Part shown: positions 49,919-58,925 of the stretch, in pieces
Layout: each line of letters opens with the position of its first letter
Numbering within the stretch: position 1 is the first letter of the stretch
Notes under the pieces: generated by a model
Database searches by the model: none
The model's input: only the letters and a program-made list of their open reading frames with translations
Told to the model about the DNA's origin: nothing
Assembly (NCBI GenBank): GCA_009911065.1
Contig: QXWR01000022.1
Coordinates: 21,709-85,708 of the forward strand
Direction of reading: 5' to 3'
Length of the DNA: 64,000 nucleotides
DNA from: Clostridiaceae bacterium
Lineage (GTDB): Bacteria > Bacillota > Clostridia > Lachnospirales > Lachnospiraceae
Made by a program: the position numbers and the translations under genes

Positions 49919-50791
49919 ATGAAACATTTTTATCTGATTGCAAATCCTTCTAAAAAAGGTTCGGCGCAGGTGGCCAGACAGATCGCAGAATATCTTCAGG
50001 CCCATGGGGCAGTCTGTGAAGGAAGCGCTCAGGAAAAGCGGCGGGAAGGAGCTGCTTATGGCTATACAGATAAAAGATGTATTCCAAAAGAGACTCAGTG
50101 CGTCATTACCTTAGGAGGCGACGGAACGCTGATTCAGGCCGCCAGAGATCTGGTGGAGCTGCAGATTCCCATGATTGGCGTCAATATGGGAACTTTGGGC
50201 TATCTGACACAGGTTGCCCATGGAGAGGCAGTGCAGCCAATGTTAAATGCCCTTTTGGAGGACAATTTCCGTCTGGAAAGACGGATGATGCTGGAAGGCG
50301 CTGTGACAAGGGGCGGGAAAGCGGATTTTGAGAAGGAAGAAAAGGGGGGAATTGCCCTCAATGATATTGTTCTGACCCGGAAAGATGTGATGCAGGTTCT
50401 GAAATTTCAAGTATACGTCAACGGGGAATTTCTGACTGAATATACAGCAGACGGAATGATTGTAGCCACGCCTACCGGTTCCACAGCTTACAATCTGTCT
50501 GCGGGAGGACCGATTGTGAGGCCGGGGGCAAAGCTAATTGTGTTGACGCCGGTTTGCCCTCATTCGATTAATTCCAGAAGCATTATCCTTTCTCATAAGG
50601 ACAGGGTTGGGATTCGGGTTTTGGAAAATGTGGGTCAGAAACAGATGGCAGTGTTTGACGGAGACCAGGTGGTAAATCTGGATGATACAGAGGTGTTGGA
50701 AATTCGGGAGTCAGAAAGCTTTACGACTTTGATTCAGCTGAAGGATGTGCCGTTTTTGGTAAATATTCGGGACAAGCTGACCCGTGTGTAG
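49919..50791 (+). CDS. nadK: NAD kinase
   Basis: 290 residues. G-G-D-G-T in ITLGGDGTLIQAARD, then GVNMGTLGYL, and the substrate strand TADGMIVATPTGSTAYNLSAGG. Phosphorylates NAD to NADP. The gap of 74 bp to argR has no clear promoter. Confidence 0.95.
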   Translation: MKHFYLIANPSKKGSAQVARQIAEYLQAHGAVCEGSAQEKRREGAAYGYTDKRCIPKETQCVITLGGDGTLIQAARDLVELQIPMIGVNMGTLGYLTQVAHGEAVQPMLNALLEDNFRLERRMMLEGAVTRGGKADFEKEEKGGIALNDIVLTRKDVMQVLKFQVYVNGEFLTEYTADGMIVATPTGSTAYNLSAGGPIVRPGAKLIVLTPVCPHSINSRSIILSHKDRVGIRVLENVGQKQMAVFDGDQVVNLDDTEVLEIRESESFTTLIQLKDVPFLVNIRDKLTRV

Positions 50792-50865
50792 GAATCATAC
50801 TAGTGGACAGACTGGAAAAGGAATGGGATTGTGGCAACTGGAACAAATAGTAGGAGACAGAGAAG

Positions 50866-51342
50866 ATGAAACTGGAACGACACAGCAAGATTGTGGAATT
50901 GATTGAAAAGTATGAGATTGAGACTCAGGACGAACTGGCAGAGTATTTGGAGGAAGCAGGGTTTCGAGTGACGCAGGCCACAGTTTCCAGGGATATTCGG
51001 GAGTTGAAGCTGACAAAAGTTCAGGGAGAGAATGGCAGACAACGCTATGTGGTAATGCAGAACCAGGGTTCCTTCAGCGATAAATATATCCGGATTTTGC
51101 GGGATGGCTTTCTATCTATGGATATGGCTCAGAATATTCTGGTGATTAAGACGGTTTCCGGAATGGCCATGGCTGTGGCGGCAGCTTTGGATGCGATTCA
51201 TTTTTATGAGATTGTAGGATGCATTGCTGGTGATGACACAATCATGTGCGCGGTGCGGAGTGCAGACGATACGATTCTGGTGATGGATAAGATCCGGAAG
51301 CTGGTGCAGTATTGTCCGGCGTCGGAAGAGCCGAACAGTTAG
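50866..51342 (+). CDS. argR: Arginine repressor ArgR/AhrC
   Basis: 158 residues. Winged helix (EDTQDEL-type start, RVTQATVSRDIRELKLTKV) and C-terminal hexamer/arginine-binding core (CIAGDDTIMCAVRSADD). In Clostridia it lies directly before recN, as here (10-bp gap). Confidence 0.94.
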   Translation: MKLERHSKIVELIEKYEIETQDELAEYLEEAGFRVTQATVSRDIRELKLTKVQGENGRQRYVVMQNQGSFSDKYIRILRDGFLSMDMAQNILVIKTVSGMAMAVAAALDAIHFYEIVGCIAGDDTIMCAVRSADDTILVMDKIRKLVQYCPASEEPNS

Positions 51343-51352
51343 AGGAGGAGAT

Positions 51353-53020
51353 ATGCTTTTAGAGTTGCATGTGAGAAATCTGGCATTGATTGAGCAGGCA
51401 GATGTGGAGTTTGGAGAAGGACTGAATATTCTCACCGGAGAAACAGGAGCCGGAAAGTCCATTATCATCGGTTCGGTGAATCTTGCTTTGGGACAGAAAG
51501 CGCCAAAAGACATCATTCGCACGGGGGCAGAATATGGCTATGTGGAACTGATTTTTTCCGTAAATGAAGAACGGAGGAAAGAGCTGGAGGCGCTGGAAAT
51601 ATTTCCAGATGAAGAAGGGCTTGTGATCATCACGCGAAAAATCATGCCGTCTCGCAGTGTGAGCAAGATCAACGACGAGACCGTGACAGCAGCCAAATTG
51701 CGGCAGGCAACCGGACTTCTCATTGACATTCATGGCCAGCATGAACACCAGTCCCTGATGCATGTTTCCAAACATCTGGAAATTCTGGATACCTTTGCAA
51801 AATCCCGTACCAGTTTACTAAAAAAAGAGGTGGCGGATGTATACCGGCGCTATAAGGAGCTGCAATCTGTTTTGGAGGAAAGCGAGGGAGATCAGGAGAG
51901 CCGGAAGAGAGAGGCAGATTTTCTTCAATTTGAAATCGGAGAGATTGAGGCAGCTGAATTGAAAGAGGGGGAGGAAGAAAGCCTCACAGAACAATACCGG
52001 AAATATGTCAACGGCAGACGGATTTTAGAAAGCTTGTCAGCAGCATATCAGGCGGTGGAAACCGATGGAATCGGGCAGGCCATTCATCAGGTGAACGAGG
52101 TGGCGGATTATGACGAACCGTTAAAGGGAATCCAGGGACAGCTTTATGATGTGGAATCGATTTTAAATGATGTGCGTCATACCATCAGCGCTTATTTGGA
52201 CGACATGACATTTGATGAGGAAGAAATGGCGCGGATGGAGGAACGGCTGGATTTGATTCATGGACTGCAGGCAAAATACGGCGGCACAGTAGAACAGATC
52301 TATGAAGCTTTGGAAGAGAAGAAAGCCCGGTTGGAGAAACTGGAGAATTTTGATGAATATCGAAGAAAAATTGAGAAAGAATATGGAGAGATAACTGAAA
52401 AACTGGAAAAGCTGTGTGGAACGCTTTCAAAGGAGAGAAAAGCAGCAGCAAAGCTTCTCACTGAGCAGATTCAGAAAAATCTTGTAGATCTGAATTTTCT
52501 GAATGTGGACTTTTCCATGGAATTTGGCCGATTAAAACAATTCACCTCATTGGGATATGATGAGGCGGAGTTTGTGATTTCCACCAATCCGGGGGAGCCA
52601 AGGCGATCTTTGGGAATGGTGGCGTCAGGAGGAGAATTGTCCAGAGTTATGCTTGCTATAAAGACGGTTTTAGCAGACAGTGATGCTATTCCTACCTTGA
52701 TTTTCGATGAGATTGATACAGGTATCAGCGGCAGGACCGCACAAAAAGTTTCGGAGCAGCTGGCCATTATTTCCCGAAGCCATCAAGTGCTTTGCATTAC
52801 CCATCTTCCACAGATTGCGGCTATGGCAGATTGCCATTATGAGATTGCAAAATCTTCGGACAAGAAGAAAACCACCACGGGTATTCACAAACTGAATGAG
52901 GAAGAGATGGTGGACGAGCTGGCAAGACTGCTGGGGGGTGTTCAGATTACAGAGGCAGTGCGGCAAAATGCCAGGGAAATGAAGGCGCTTGCCAGAGAAA
53001 CTGCTATGGGCCAAAGATGA
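51353..53020 (+). CDS. recN: DNA repair protein RecN
   Basis: 555 residues. SMC-like: Walker A GETGAGKSIIIGS at the N-terminus, central coiled coil (about 170-360), and C-terminal signature LSRVMLAIK with Walker B PTLIFDEIDTGISG. Acts in double-strand break repair. Confidence 0.96.
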   Translation: MLLELHVRNLALIEQADVEFGEGLNILTGETGAGKSIIIGSVNLALGQKAPKDIIRTGAEYGYVELIFSVNEERRKELEALEIFPDEEGLVIITRKIMPSRSVSKINDETVTAAKLRQATGLLIDIHGQHEHQSLMHVSKHLEILDTFAKSRTSLLKKEVADVYRRYKELQSVLEESEGDQESRKREADFLQFEIGEIEAAELKEGEEESLTEQYRKYVNGRRILESLSAAYQAVETDGIGQAIHQVNEVADYDEPLKGIQGQLYDVESILNDVRHTISAYLDDMTFDEEEMARMEERLDLIHGLQAKYGGTVEQIYEALEEKKARLEKLENFDEYRRKIEKEYGEITEKLEKLCGTLSKERKAAAKLLTEQIQKNLVDLNFLNVDFSMEFGRLKQFTSLGYDEAEFVISTNPGEPRRSLGMVASGGELSRVMLAIKTVLADSDAIPTLIFDEIDTGISGRTAQKVSEQLAIISRSHQVLCITHLPQIAAMADCHYEIAKSSDKKKTTTGIHKLNEEEMVDELARLLGGVQITEAVRQNAREMKALARETAMGQR

Positions 53021-53075
53021 ATGGAATAAAAACAAAAAAATAACAGTGTGAATTTTTCTTTTTCTCACATACTAG

Positions 53076-53098
53076 AAAGGAGCCAAAAGGCTCCTTTT
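53076..53098 (+). terminator. Terminator after recN
   Basis: AAAGGAGCC, loop AAAA, GGCTCCTTT, then TT; a compact perfect hairpin. Confidence 0.75.
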
Positions 53099-53170
53099 AC
53101 TGCTTATCGAATGGGCTGTAATTGGGAATACTAATTGTAAAAACGCCCAAGAGAAGAGGAGGTATGTGTG

Positions 53171-54460
53171 ATGGCAGGAAAGAAAGGGAAGAAATCCCTG
53201 TTTGGCCGCTTTTTGATCTGGACATTTTGGCTGGGTTTGTTTATGTCTGTAGGTTTTACCTGGTATTATGTGGAACGGCGGATTCCAAATCATCTGAGTG
53301 TGGTTGTAAAGGAAAAGGAGGAATTTGACTTTTCTTTGCCTTTTGATGTGACTTTGTTAAGTGAAAGCGAAGAGGTGGTTTTGGGAAATCAGTCGGATAT
53401 TCCTTCGGATGAGATTCGGCTGAAGGTGGATGAACCTTTTTCCCTGTATGCCAAAAATTTGGGAAGCTACCGCCTTGGATTAAAGCTTTTTGGCCGTTTT
53501 CAGTTTAAGGAGATTCAGCTGGATGTGGTAGATACCCACTATGCGATTCCCTGTGGGATTCCGGTGGGAATTTATCTCAAGTCCAACGGGGTCTTGGTGA
53601 TTGGAACCGGGCGGATTCAGTGCCAAAACGGGGAAGAGGTAGAGCCTGCTTATGGAGTGCTTCAGTCCGGCGATTACATTGAGGCCATCAATGGGGAACC
53701 TTTGCGGGACAAGGAGGCTTTGATCAGCAATCTGAACCATTCCGGAGGCCAGGAGGCCCTTCTTCGGGTGAGAAGAAACGGGGAAGAGATGGAGATTCGC
53801 ATGAATCCGGTTCAAGCGTCAGACGGTAACTACAAGCTGGGGGCCTGGGTGCGGGATGATACACAGGGAATTGGAACCATGACCTATGTGGATACCAATG
53901 GAAATTTTGGCGCTTTGGGCCATGGAATCAGTGACAGTGATACAGGAGAAGTGGTGGAGATTCAAGAAGGGGCCTTGTATGAGACTGAAATCATGGGGAT
54001 TGAGAAAGGCAGCGCAGGAAATCCCGGAGTGATGGCAGGGGTAATCTACTATGGTCCTGGCTCACGTCTTGGCTCCATAGAGGCTAATACAAAGGTGGGA
54101 ATCTTTGGAAAGGTGAATGAAAAGCTTCAGAGATCGTTACATGGGGAAGCGGTGGAGATTGGATACCGGCAGGATGTGAAAAAGGGACAGGCCTGGGTTC
54201 GGAGCGATGTATCTGGGGAAGTTCGGGATTATGAAATTGAAATTCAGAGAGTAGACTATAATCCCATTCAGGAGAATAAAAGTCTGGTGATTCGGGTGGT
54301 GGATGAAGAGCTTCTGCGGCTGACCGGAGGGATTGTACAGGGAATGAGCGGCAGCCCCATTTTGCAGGACGGAAAGCTGGTGGGGGCGGTGACTCATGTG
54401 TTTGTGCAGGATTCTACCAGGGGTTATGGGATTTTTGTGGAGGATATGATGCGTCATTGA
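53171..54460 (+). CDS. spoIVB: SpoIVB serine peptidase
   Basis: 429 residues from ATG 53171 (AGAGGAGG at 53155-53162); the GTG one codon before is possible. One membrane helix (about 13-33), a PDZ domain (about 110-205, GDYIEAINGEPL) and an S55 peptidase domain with catalytic His in GALGHGISD and Ser in GMSGSPIL. In sporulation it crosses to the forespore intermembrane space and signals SpoIVFA to start sigma-K processing. Here spo0A does not follow. Confidence 0.95.
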   Translation: MAGKKGKKSLFGRFLIWTFWLGLFMSVGFTWYYVERRIPNHLSVVVKEKEEFDFSLPFDVTLLSESEEVVLGNQSDIPSDEIRLKVDEPFSLYAKNLGSYRLGLKLFGRFQFKEIQLDVVDTHYAIPCGIPVGIYLKSNGVLVIGTGRIQCQNGEEVEPAYGVLQSGDYIEAINGEPLRDKEALISNLNHSGGQEALLRVRRNGEEMEIRMNPVQASDGNYKLGAWVRDDTQGIGTMTYVDTNGNFGALGHGISDSDTGEVVEIQEGALYETEIMGIEKGSAGNPGVMAGVIYYGPGSRLGSIEANTKVGIFGKVNEKLQRSLHGEAVEIGYRQDVKKGQAWVRSDVSGEVRDYEIEIQRVDYNPIQENKSLVIRVVDEELLRLTGGIVQGMSGSPILQDGKLVGAVTHVFVQDSTRGYGIFVEDMMRH

Positions 54461-54586
54461 GGGGAGACTCCTATGAGTTTCCCCTCAATGCTATGTTTAT
54501 TTAATGATAATTATAATAACAATCTTATTTTCATCCAATACAACAATGAATTATAATAATCCTGGATGGATGTGGGGAAAGCATAC

Positions 54587-54631
54587 CCTCAGTGGACAAG
54601 GGGACACCGTGTGTCCCCTTGTCCACTGAGG
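54587..54631. repeat. 21-bp perfect hairpin, possible REP/MITE-like repeat
   Basis: Positions 54587-54607 and 54611-54631 are perfect reverse complements with a CGT loop; the core is GTGGACAAGGGG. The same 12-mer and a following CGTGTGT recur at 6342-6360. No T run follows on either strand. Confidence 0.55.
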
Positions 54632-54683
54632 ATAATATAAAGTAATGAAACAAGAACAGATTGAAGAAAAAATAAAAAAAGGA

Positions 54684-54712
54684 TTGACAAATGCTTTTTA
54701 AGGGTGTATTAT
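54684..54712 (+). promoter_or_regulatory. Promoter of nitrogen section (glnA remnant/amt)
   Basis: TTGACA (54684-54689), 17-bp spacer, TATTAT (54707-54712). The expected transcript meets a terminator after about 45-50 nt. Confidence 0.7.
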
Positions 54713-54731
54713 CCAACACGTAAAGGCAAAG

Positions 54732-54766
54732 GCGTCTTTGAGATGAAATTCTCAGAGACGCTTTTT
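54732..54766 (+). terminator. Leader attenuator upstream of glnA remnant and amt
   Basis: GCGTCTTTGAGA (54732-54743) pairs with TCTCAGAGACGC (54750-54761) with one wobble, then TTTTT. An alternative hairpin CAAAG-GCGT-CTTTG (54727-54740) overlaps and would disrupt it, the layout of a switch. Could instead end a ~50-nt small RNA. Confidence 0.65.
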
Positions 54767-54888
54767 ACTTTATAAATGAAAACTTATATGATTTGATACA
54801 AAAGGCAAGGGAGTCTTTTGCGGCGCAGGGAAAAGCGTCAAGAAAGCCATCCTTGTTTTTTTGTTTTCAAATTGGAAGGAGAGAGATT

Positions 54889-55014
54889 ATGAGGAATGTA
54901 TCAGATTTTTTTGGATGTAAGGTGATGGATGACAGAGTGATAAAAGCAAATTTATCAGCAAAGAAATACTGGCCATTTCTAATTTATGGCGATGTACGGT
55001 TGGGTGTAAAATGA
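54889..55014 (+). pseudogene. Remnant of glutamine synthetase type III N-terminus
   Basis: 41 residues with a good RBS (GGAAGGAGAG). MRNVSDFFGCKVMDDRVIK fits the start of clostridial GlnA III (pattern FFG-x-x-V-x-x-D-x-V-x-K-x-x-L, from memory of the family), but similarity stops after residue ~25 and the frame ends. The position after a leader and before an Amt-PII gene supports a decayed glnA. Could be a short chance ORF. Confidence 0.5.
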
Positions 55015-55109
55015 GTTGATAAATTTAATCGGTTTGAAGGAAGAAGAGTGAAAGAATTTGACAAAACTTTCACAAATTGTTTGTGCCTTGGAAAGGAATG
55101 GTGAAAAAT

Positions 55110-56867
55110 ATGGATGAGGTTATGAAAGAATTTGTGCAGGAAGCAGTATCCAGCGAGGTGTTCGGAGTCTGGTTTTTAATTGGCGCCGCATTGGTGTTCT
55201 GGATGCAGGCTGGTTTTGCAATGGTAGAGGCAGGTTTTACCAGAGCAAAAAATACAGGAAATATCATTATGAAGAACTTGATGGACTTTTGTATTGGAAC
55301 GGTAGTGTTTATATTGATTGGATTTGGTTTGCTGATGGGGGAAGACTTATTTGGATTTATCGGAAAGCCGGGATTTGATTTATTTACGGCATATGGGGAG
55401 TTTGATTTTTCAAGTTTTGTATTTAACCTTGTATTTTGTGCTACAACAGCCACTATTGTATCCGGTGCAATGGCGGAACGTACAAAATTTCTTTCCTATT
55501 GTATTTATTCCGGCGTAATTTCCGCGTTGATTTATCCAATTGAAGCACACTGGATATGGGGAGGAGGATGGCTGGCGCAGCTTGGATTCCATGATTTTGC
55601 CGGTTCCTGCGCGATTCATATGGTAGGCGGCATTTCCGCGTTGATTGGCGCGAAAATTCTTGGTCCCCGTATGGGAAAGTTTACCAGAGATAAGAGCGGA
55701 AAAGTTGTGAAAGTAAATGCGTTTCCGGGACACAGCATTGCGCTTGGAGCCCTTGGGGTATTTATTCTCTGGCTTGGTTGGTATGGATTTAATGGTGCGG
55801 CCGCAACTTCCATTGCACAGCTTGGTTCTATTTTCCTGACAACAACAGTCGCTCCTGCTGTTGCAACGGTTGTCTGTATGGTCTTTACGTGGGTAAAGTA
55901 TGGAAAGCCGGATGTTTCCATGTGTCTGAACGCATCCTTAGCAGGGCTTGTAGCAATCACGGCGCCGTGTGATGTGACGGATGCATTTGGTGCGGTTGTA
56001 ATTGGAGCAGTTGCAGGACTTTTGGTTGTGTTTGGCGTATGGCTTTTGGATCATGTGCTTTATATTGATGATCCGGTCGGGGCAGTTGCGGTACATTGCA
56101 TGAATGGGATATGGGGTACACTGTCAGTTGGATTATTTGCTACAGATACGGCTCCTGGGTACAATATTGTAAATGCTTCGGGAAAAACTTTAACCGGCCT
56201 GTTTTATGGAGGCGGTTTTGACTTATTAAAACTTCAGATTATCGGTTTTGCTGGTGTTGCAGTATGGACAGCAGTTACCATAACGGTTACATTTCTTGTG
56301 ATCAAAGTGACTGTGGGGCTTCGTGTAGACAGAGAAGAAGAACAGATTGGTCTTGATGTGACAGAACACGGCCTTCCTTCTGCATATGCAGGTTTTGCAA
56401 TGCTTCCGGATTATATTGAAGAAGGCAATGACCCTGTGGCGGTATCCGGTGATATTCCGGTTGCAGAAGCGATTCCGGTTAAGAAAGTTCCCGCATTTGA
56501 AGAAGTAACTCCCAAGTTTACAAAGATTGAGATTGTCTGTAAGGAATCTAAATTTGAAGCATTAAAGAATGGGATGATGAATCTTGGGATTACTGGTATG
56601 ACAGTATCCCATGTCCTGGGATGCGGGATTCAGAAAGGCAAACCGGAGTACTATCGCGGTGTACAGGTAGAAGCGAATCTTCTTCCCAAAGTACAGGTGA
56701 ATATTGTAGTCAGCGCGGTTCCAATCCGAAAAGTGATTGAAACAGCGAAGAAGGTACTTTACACAGGGCATATTGGAGATGGAAAAATTTTTGTCTATGA
56801 TGTAGAAAATGTGGTAAAAGTAAGGACCGGAGAAGAAGGATTTGACGCTCTTCAGGATGTGGAATAA
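55110..56867 (+). CDS. amt: Ammonium transporter fused to PII protein
   Basis: 585 residues from ATG 55110; earlier in-frame starts (55098) are possible. Residues 1-~425 are an Amt channel (about 11 helices; pore residues in AGFAMVEAGFTRAKN and GHSIALGALGVFILWLGWYGFN). Residues ~475-585 are a PII domain: T-loop YYRGVQVEANLLPK with Tyr at the position 51 equivalent, and HIGDGKIFVYDVENVV. In most bacteria glnK is a separate gene next to amt. The fused PII may gate its own channel. Confidence 0.93.
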   Translation: MDEVMKEFVQEAVSSEVFGVWFLIGAALVFWMQAGFAMVEAGFTRAKNTGNIIMKNLMDFCIGTVVFILIGFGLLMGEDLFGFIGKPGFDLFTAYGEFDFSSFVFNLVFCATTATIVSGAMAERTKFLSYCIYSGVISALIYPIEAHWIWGGGWLAQLGFHDFAGSCAIHMVGGISALIGAKILGPRMGKFTRDKSGKVVKVNAFPGHSIALGALGVFILWLGWYGFNGAAATSIAQLGSIFLTTTVAPAVATVVCMVFTWVKYGKPDVSMCLNASLAGLVAITAPCDVTDAFGAVVIGAVAGLLVVFGVWLLDHVLYIDDPVGAVAVHCMNGIWGTLSVGLFATDTAPGYNIVNASGKTLTGLFYGGGFDLLKLQIIGFAGVAVWTAVTITVTFLVIKVTVGLRVDREEEQIGLDVTEHGLPSAYAGFAMLPDYIEEGNDPVAVSGDIPVAEAIPVKKVPAFEEVTPKFTKIEIVCKESKFEALKNGMMNLGITGMTVSHVLGCGIQKGKPEYYRGVQVEANLLPKVQVNIVVSAVPIRKVIETAKKVLYTGHIGDGKIFVYDVENVVKVRTGEEGFDALQDVE

Positions 56868-56894
56868 AAGCAAACAGCAGGGGGAAATAAGGTT

Positions 56895-58319
56895 ATGGCG
56901 ATTCATGAAGAGTGTGGTGTATTCGGAGTGATTGGCACAAAAAAGGAAAATGCTGCAGGCATTGTTTATTATGGGTTATATGCTTTGCAGCACAGAGGGC
57001 AGGAGAGCTGTGGAATTGTTGTAAATGATGACGGCGTATTTTCTTCCTATAAAGATATGGGACTTGTCAGTGAAGTGTTTTCTAAAGATACATTAACCCA
57101 TTTTCCCATGGGAAATATGGCGGTTGGCCATGTAAGATATGGAACGACTGGAGGAAATACAAGAAATAACTGCCAACCTATTGAAGTTAATCACCAGAAA
57201 GGAAAGATGGCGCTGGCGCACAATGGAAATCTGAGCAATGCATTGGAGCTTCGTGATAAGCTGGAATTATCGGGAGCAATTTTCCATACAACCAGCGATA
57301 CGGAAACCATTGCTTATGTGATTACGAGAGAAAGGCTTAAGACACCAAGCATCGAGGAAGCAGTCAGCAATACGATGAATTTATTGGAAGGCGCTTATTC
57401 ATTGGTGCTGATTTCTTCTACAAAGATGATTGCAGCAAGAGATCCATATGGATTTCGGCCGCTTTGCTATGGAAAGCTGGCGGACGGGGCATATGTGGCT
57501 GCATCTGAAAGCTGTGCTTTGTCAGCAGTAGGAGCAGAATTTATTCGCGATGTGCTACCGGGAGAGATTCTGGTGTTTACAGAAAATGGGGTGGAATCAA
57601 GGAGAGAACACTGTGAAAAACAGAGGCGAAGAACTTGTATTTTTGAATACATCTATTTTGCAAGACCGGATTCTGTTATAGATGGCATATCTGTACATGA
57701 ATCTCGTATGAAAGCGGGAGAATTATTGGCAGAGAGTTATCCCCAATGGGCGGATATTGTGATTGGTGTTCCCGACAGCGGATTGGATGCAGCATTGGGG
57801 TATGCAAAAAAATCCGGAATTCCTTACGGGATTGGACTGATAAAAAATAAATATATTGGAAGGACATTCATTTTTCCAGGACAAAATGAACGTTTAGATA
57901 AAGTTAGAATTAAGCTGAGTCCTGTTAAGAAGGTAATTGACGGAAAAAGCGTTGTACTAATTGACGATTCCATTGTGAGAGGGACGACCAGCAAACGTAT
58001 TGTAAAGCTTTTACGTGATGCCGGAGCGAAAGAGATCCATATGAGAATTTCTGCTCCTCCATTTTTATATCCCTGTTATTATGGAACGGATATTGATTCT
58101 GAAGAGAACCTGATTGCATGCCATCATAGTATGGACGAGATTGCATGGATTATAGGAGTAGATTCTTTGGGATATTTGCCAATCGAGAAGCTGAGTAAAT
58201 TGATTGACAGTGAGGATTATTGCGCTGCTTGTTTTCAGGGAGAATATCCCACTAAAATTCCGACAGACCTGCGTAAGGACCGTTTTGAAAGGAAACTGTA
58301 TTCAACAATTCGTCAGTAG
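56895..58319 (+). CDS. purF: Amidophosphoribosyltransferase
   Basis: 474 residues. The short propeptide M-A-I-H-E-E precedes nucleophile Cys7 (CGVFGVIG). PRPP loop VVLIDDSIVRGTTSKRIV. Cys residues in RTCIFEY, LYPCYYG and YCAACF fit the Fe-S cluster ligands of the Bacillus-type enzyme. First step of purine synthesis, using glutamine, next to the nitrogen genes. Confidence 0.96.
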   Translation: MAIHEECGVFGVIGTKKENAAGIVYYGLYALQHRGQESCGIVVNDDGVFSSYKDMGLVSEVFSKDTLTHFPMGNMAVGHVRYGTTGGNTRNNCQPIEVNHQKGKMALAHNGNLSNALELRDKLELSGAIFHTTSDTETIAYVITRERLKTPSIEEAVSNTMNLLEGAYSLVLISSTKMIAARDPYGFRPLCYGKLADGAYVAASESCALSAVGAEFIRDVLPGEILVFTENGVESRREHCEKQRRRTCIFEYIYFARPDSVIDGISVHESRMKAGELLAESYPQWADIVIGVPDSGLDAALGYAKKSGIPYGIGLIKNKYIGRTFIFPGQNERLDKVRIKLSPVKKVIDGKSVVLIDDSIVRGTTSKRIVKLLRDAGAKEIHMRISAPPFLYPCYYGTDIDSEENLIACHHSMDEIAWIIGVDSLGYLPIEKLSKLIDSEDYCAACFQGEYPTKIPTDLRKDRFERKLYSTIRQ

Positions 58320-58398
58320 AATATCAGATAATTATAATTTGCACAGAACATATGTTTTTACCCCCAATTCTGTAATAAAATAAAGAAAAAGGGTGTTT

Positions 58399-58686
58399 GT
58401 GCAAAATGGACAAAAAATCTTCGAACTTCACAGCGAATACAAGCCCACCGGCGACCAGCCCCAAGCCATTGAAGCCCTGGTGGGTGGGTTTCGGGAAGGC
58501 AATTAATTCCAGACTATACTGGGTGTTACGGGTTCCGGCAAGACCTTTACCATGGCCAACGTGATCGCACAGCTTAACAAGCCGACTTTGGTAATAGCGC
58601 ACAATAAGACATTAGCGGCACAGCTCTATGGTGAGTTCAAAGAGTATTTTCCGAGTAACGCAGTGGAATATTTTGTGTCCTACTAA
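58399..58686 (+). pseudogene. uvrB: Broken uvrB N-terminal fragment
   Basis: The frame reads KIFELHSEYKPTGDQPQAIE, then [34 protein letters not shown] and ends [12 protein letters not shown]. Normal UvrB continues YDYYQPE. There is an in-frame TAA (58504-58506) where Gln (CAA) is usual, and similarity stops abruptly at 58683. Only the first ~95 of ~660 residues remain. It marks the edge of foreign DNA. No intact uvrB is in this window. Confidence 0.85.
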
Positions 58687-58854
58687 GCGAAAGGACTTTT
58701 GAAACTACATCTAGTATTATTTTGTTTCATTTATACCATATATTGTGGACTAAATGGACTGTATGGATAGAAAAAACAGGGTGGAATCATAGGAATTGTG
58801 AACAAAATTCGTCGTGGAAAGTATTTAAAAGAAGAATATAGGAGCTAAATGATG

Positions 58855-58894
58855 ATCTACAAGGCATAGGAAATTTGTCTTGTAGATTTTTTTT
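58855..58894 (+). terminator. Terminator upstream of the accessory segment
   Basis: ATCTACAAG (58855-58863) pairs with CTTGTAGAT (58879-58887), then seven T. The stretch 58687-58854 holds no gene I can support. Confidence 0.75.
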
Positions 58895-58925
58895 ACACAA
58901 AACTATGAGAAATGAGGAAAACATT

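Noticed and set aside
53101..53133. Forespore sigma-G promoter for spoIVB
   Set aside because: An AATACTA-like -10 is present, but no -35 at the right distance.
54727..54766. ANTAR-type two-hairpin antitermination site before amt
   Set aside because: The hexaloop TGAAAT does not have the A1 and G4 expected for ANTAR targets, so I keep only a generic attenuator.
58736..58849. Short open stretch ending VNKIRRGKYLKEEYRS
   Set aside because: No start codon in frame after the preceding stop and no match that I recognise; probably debris.
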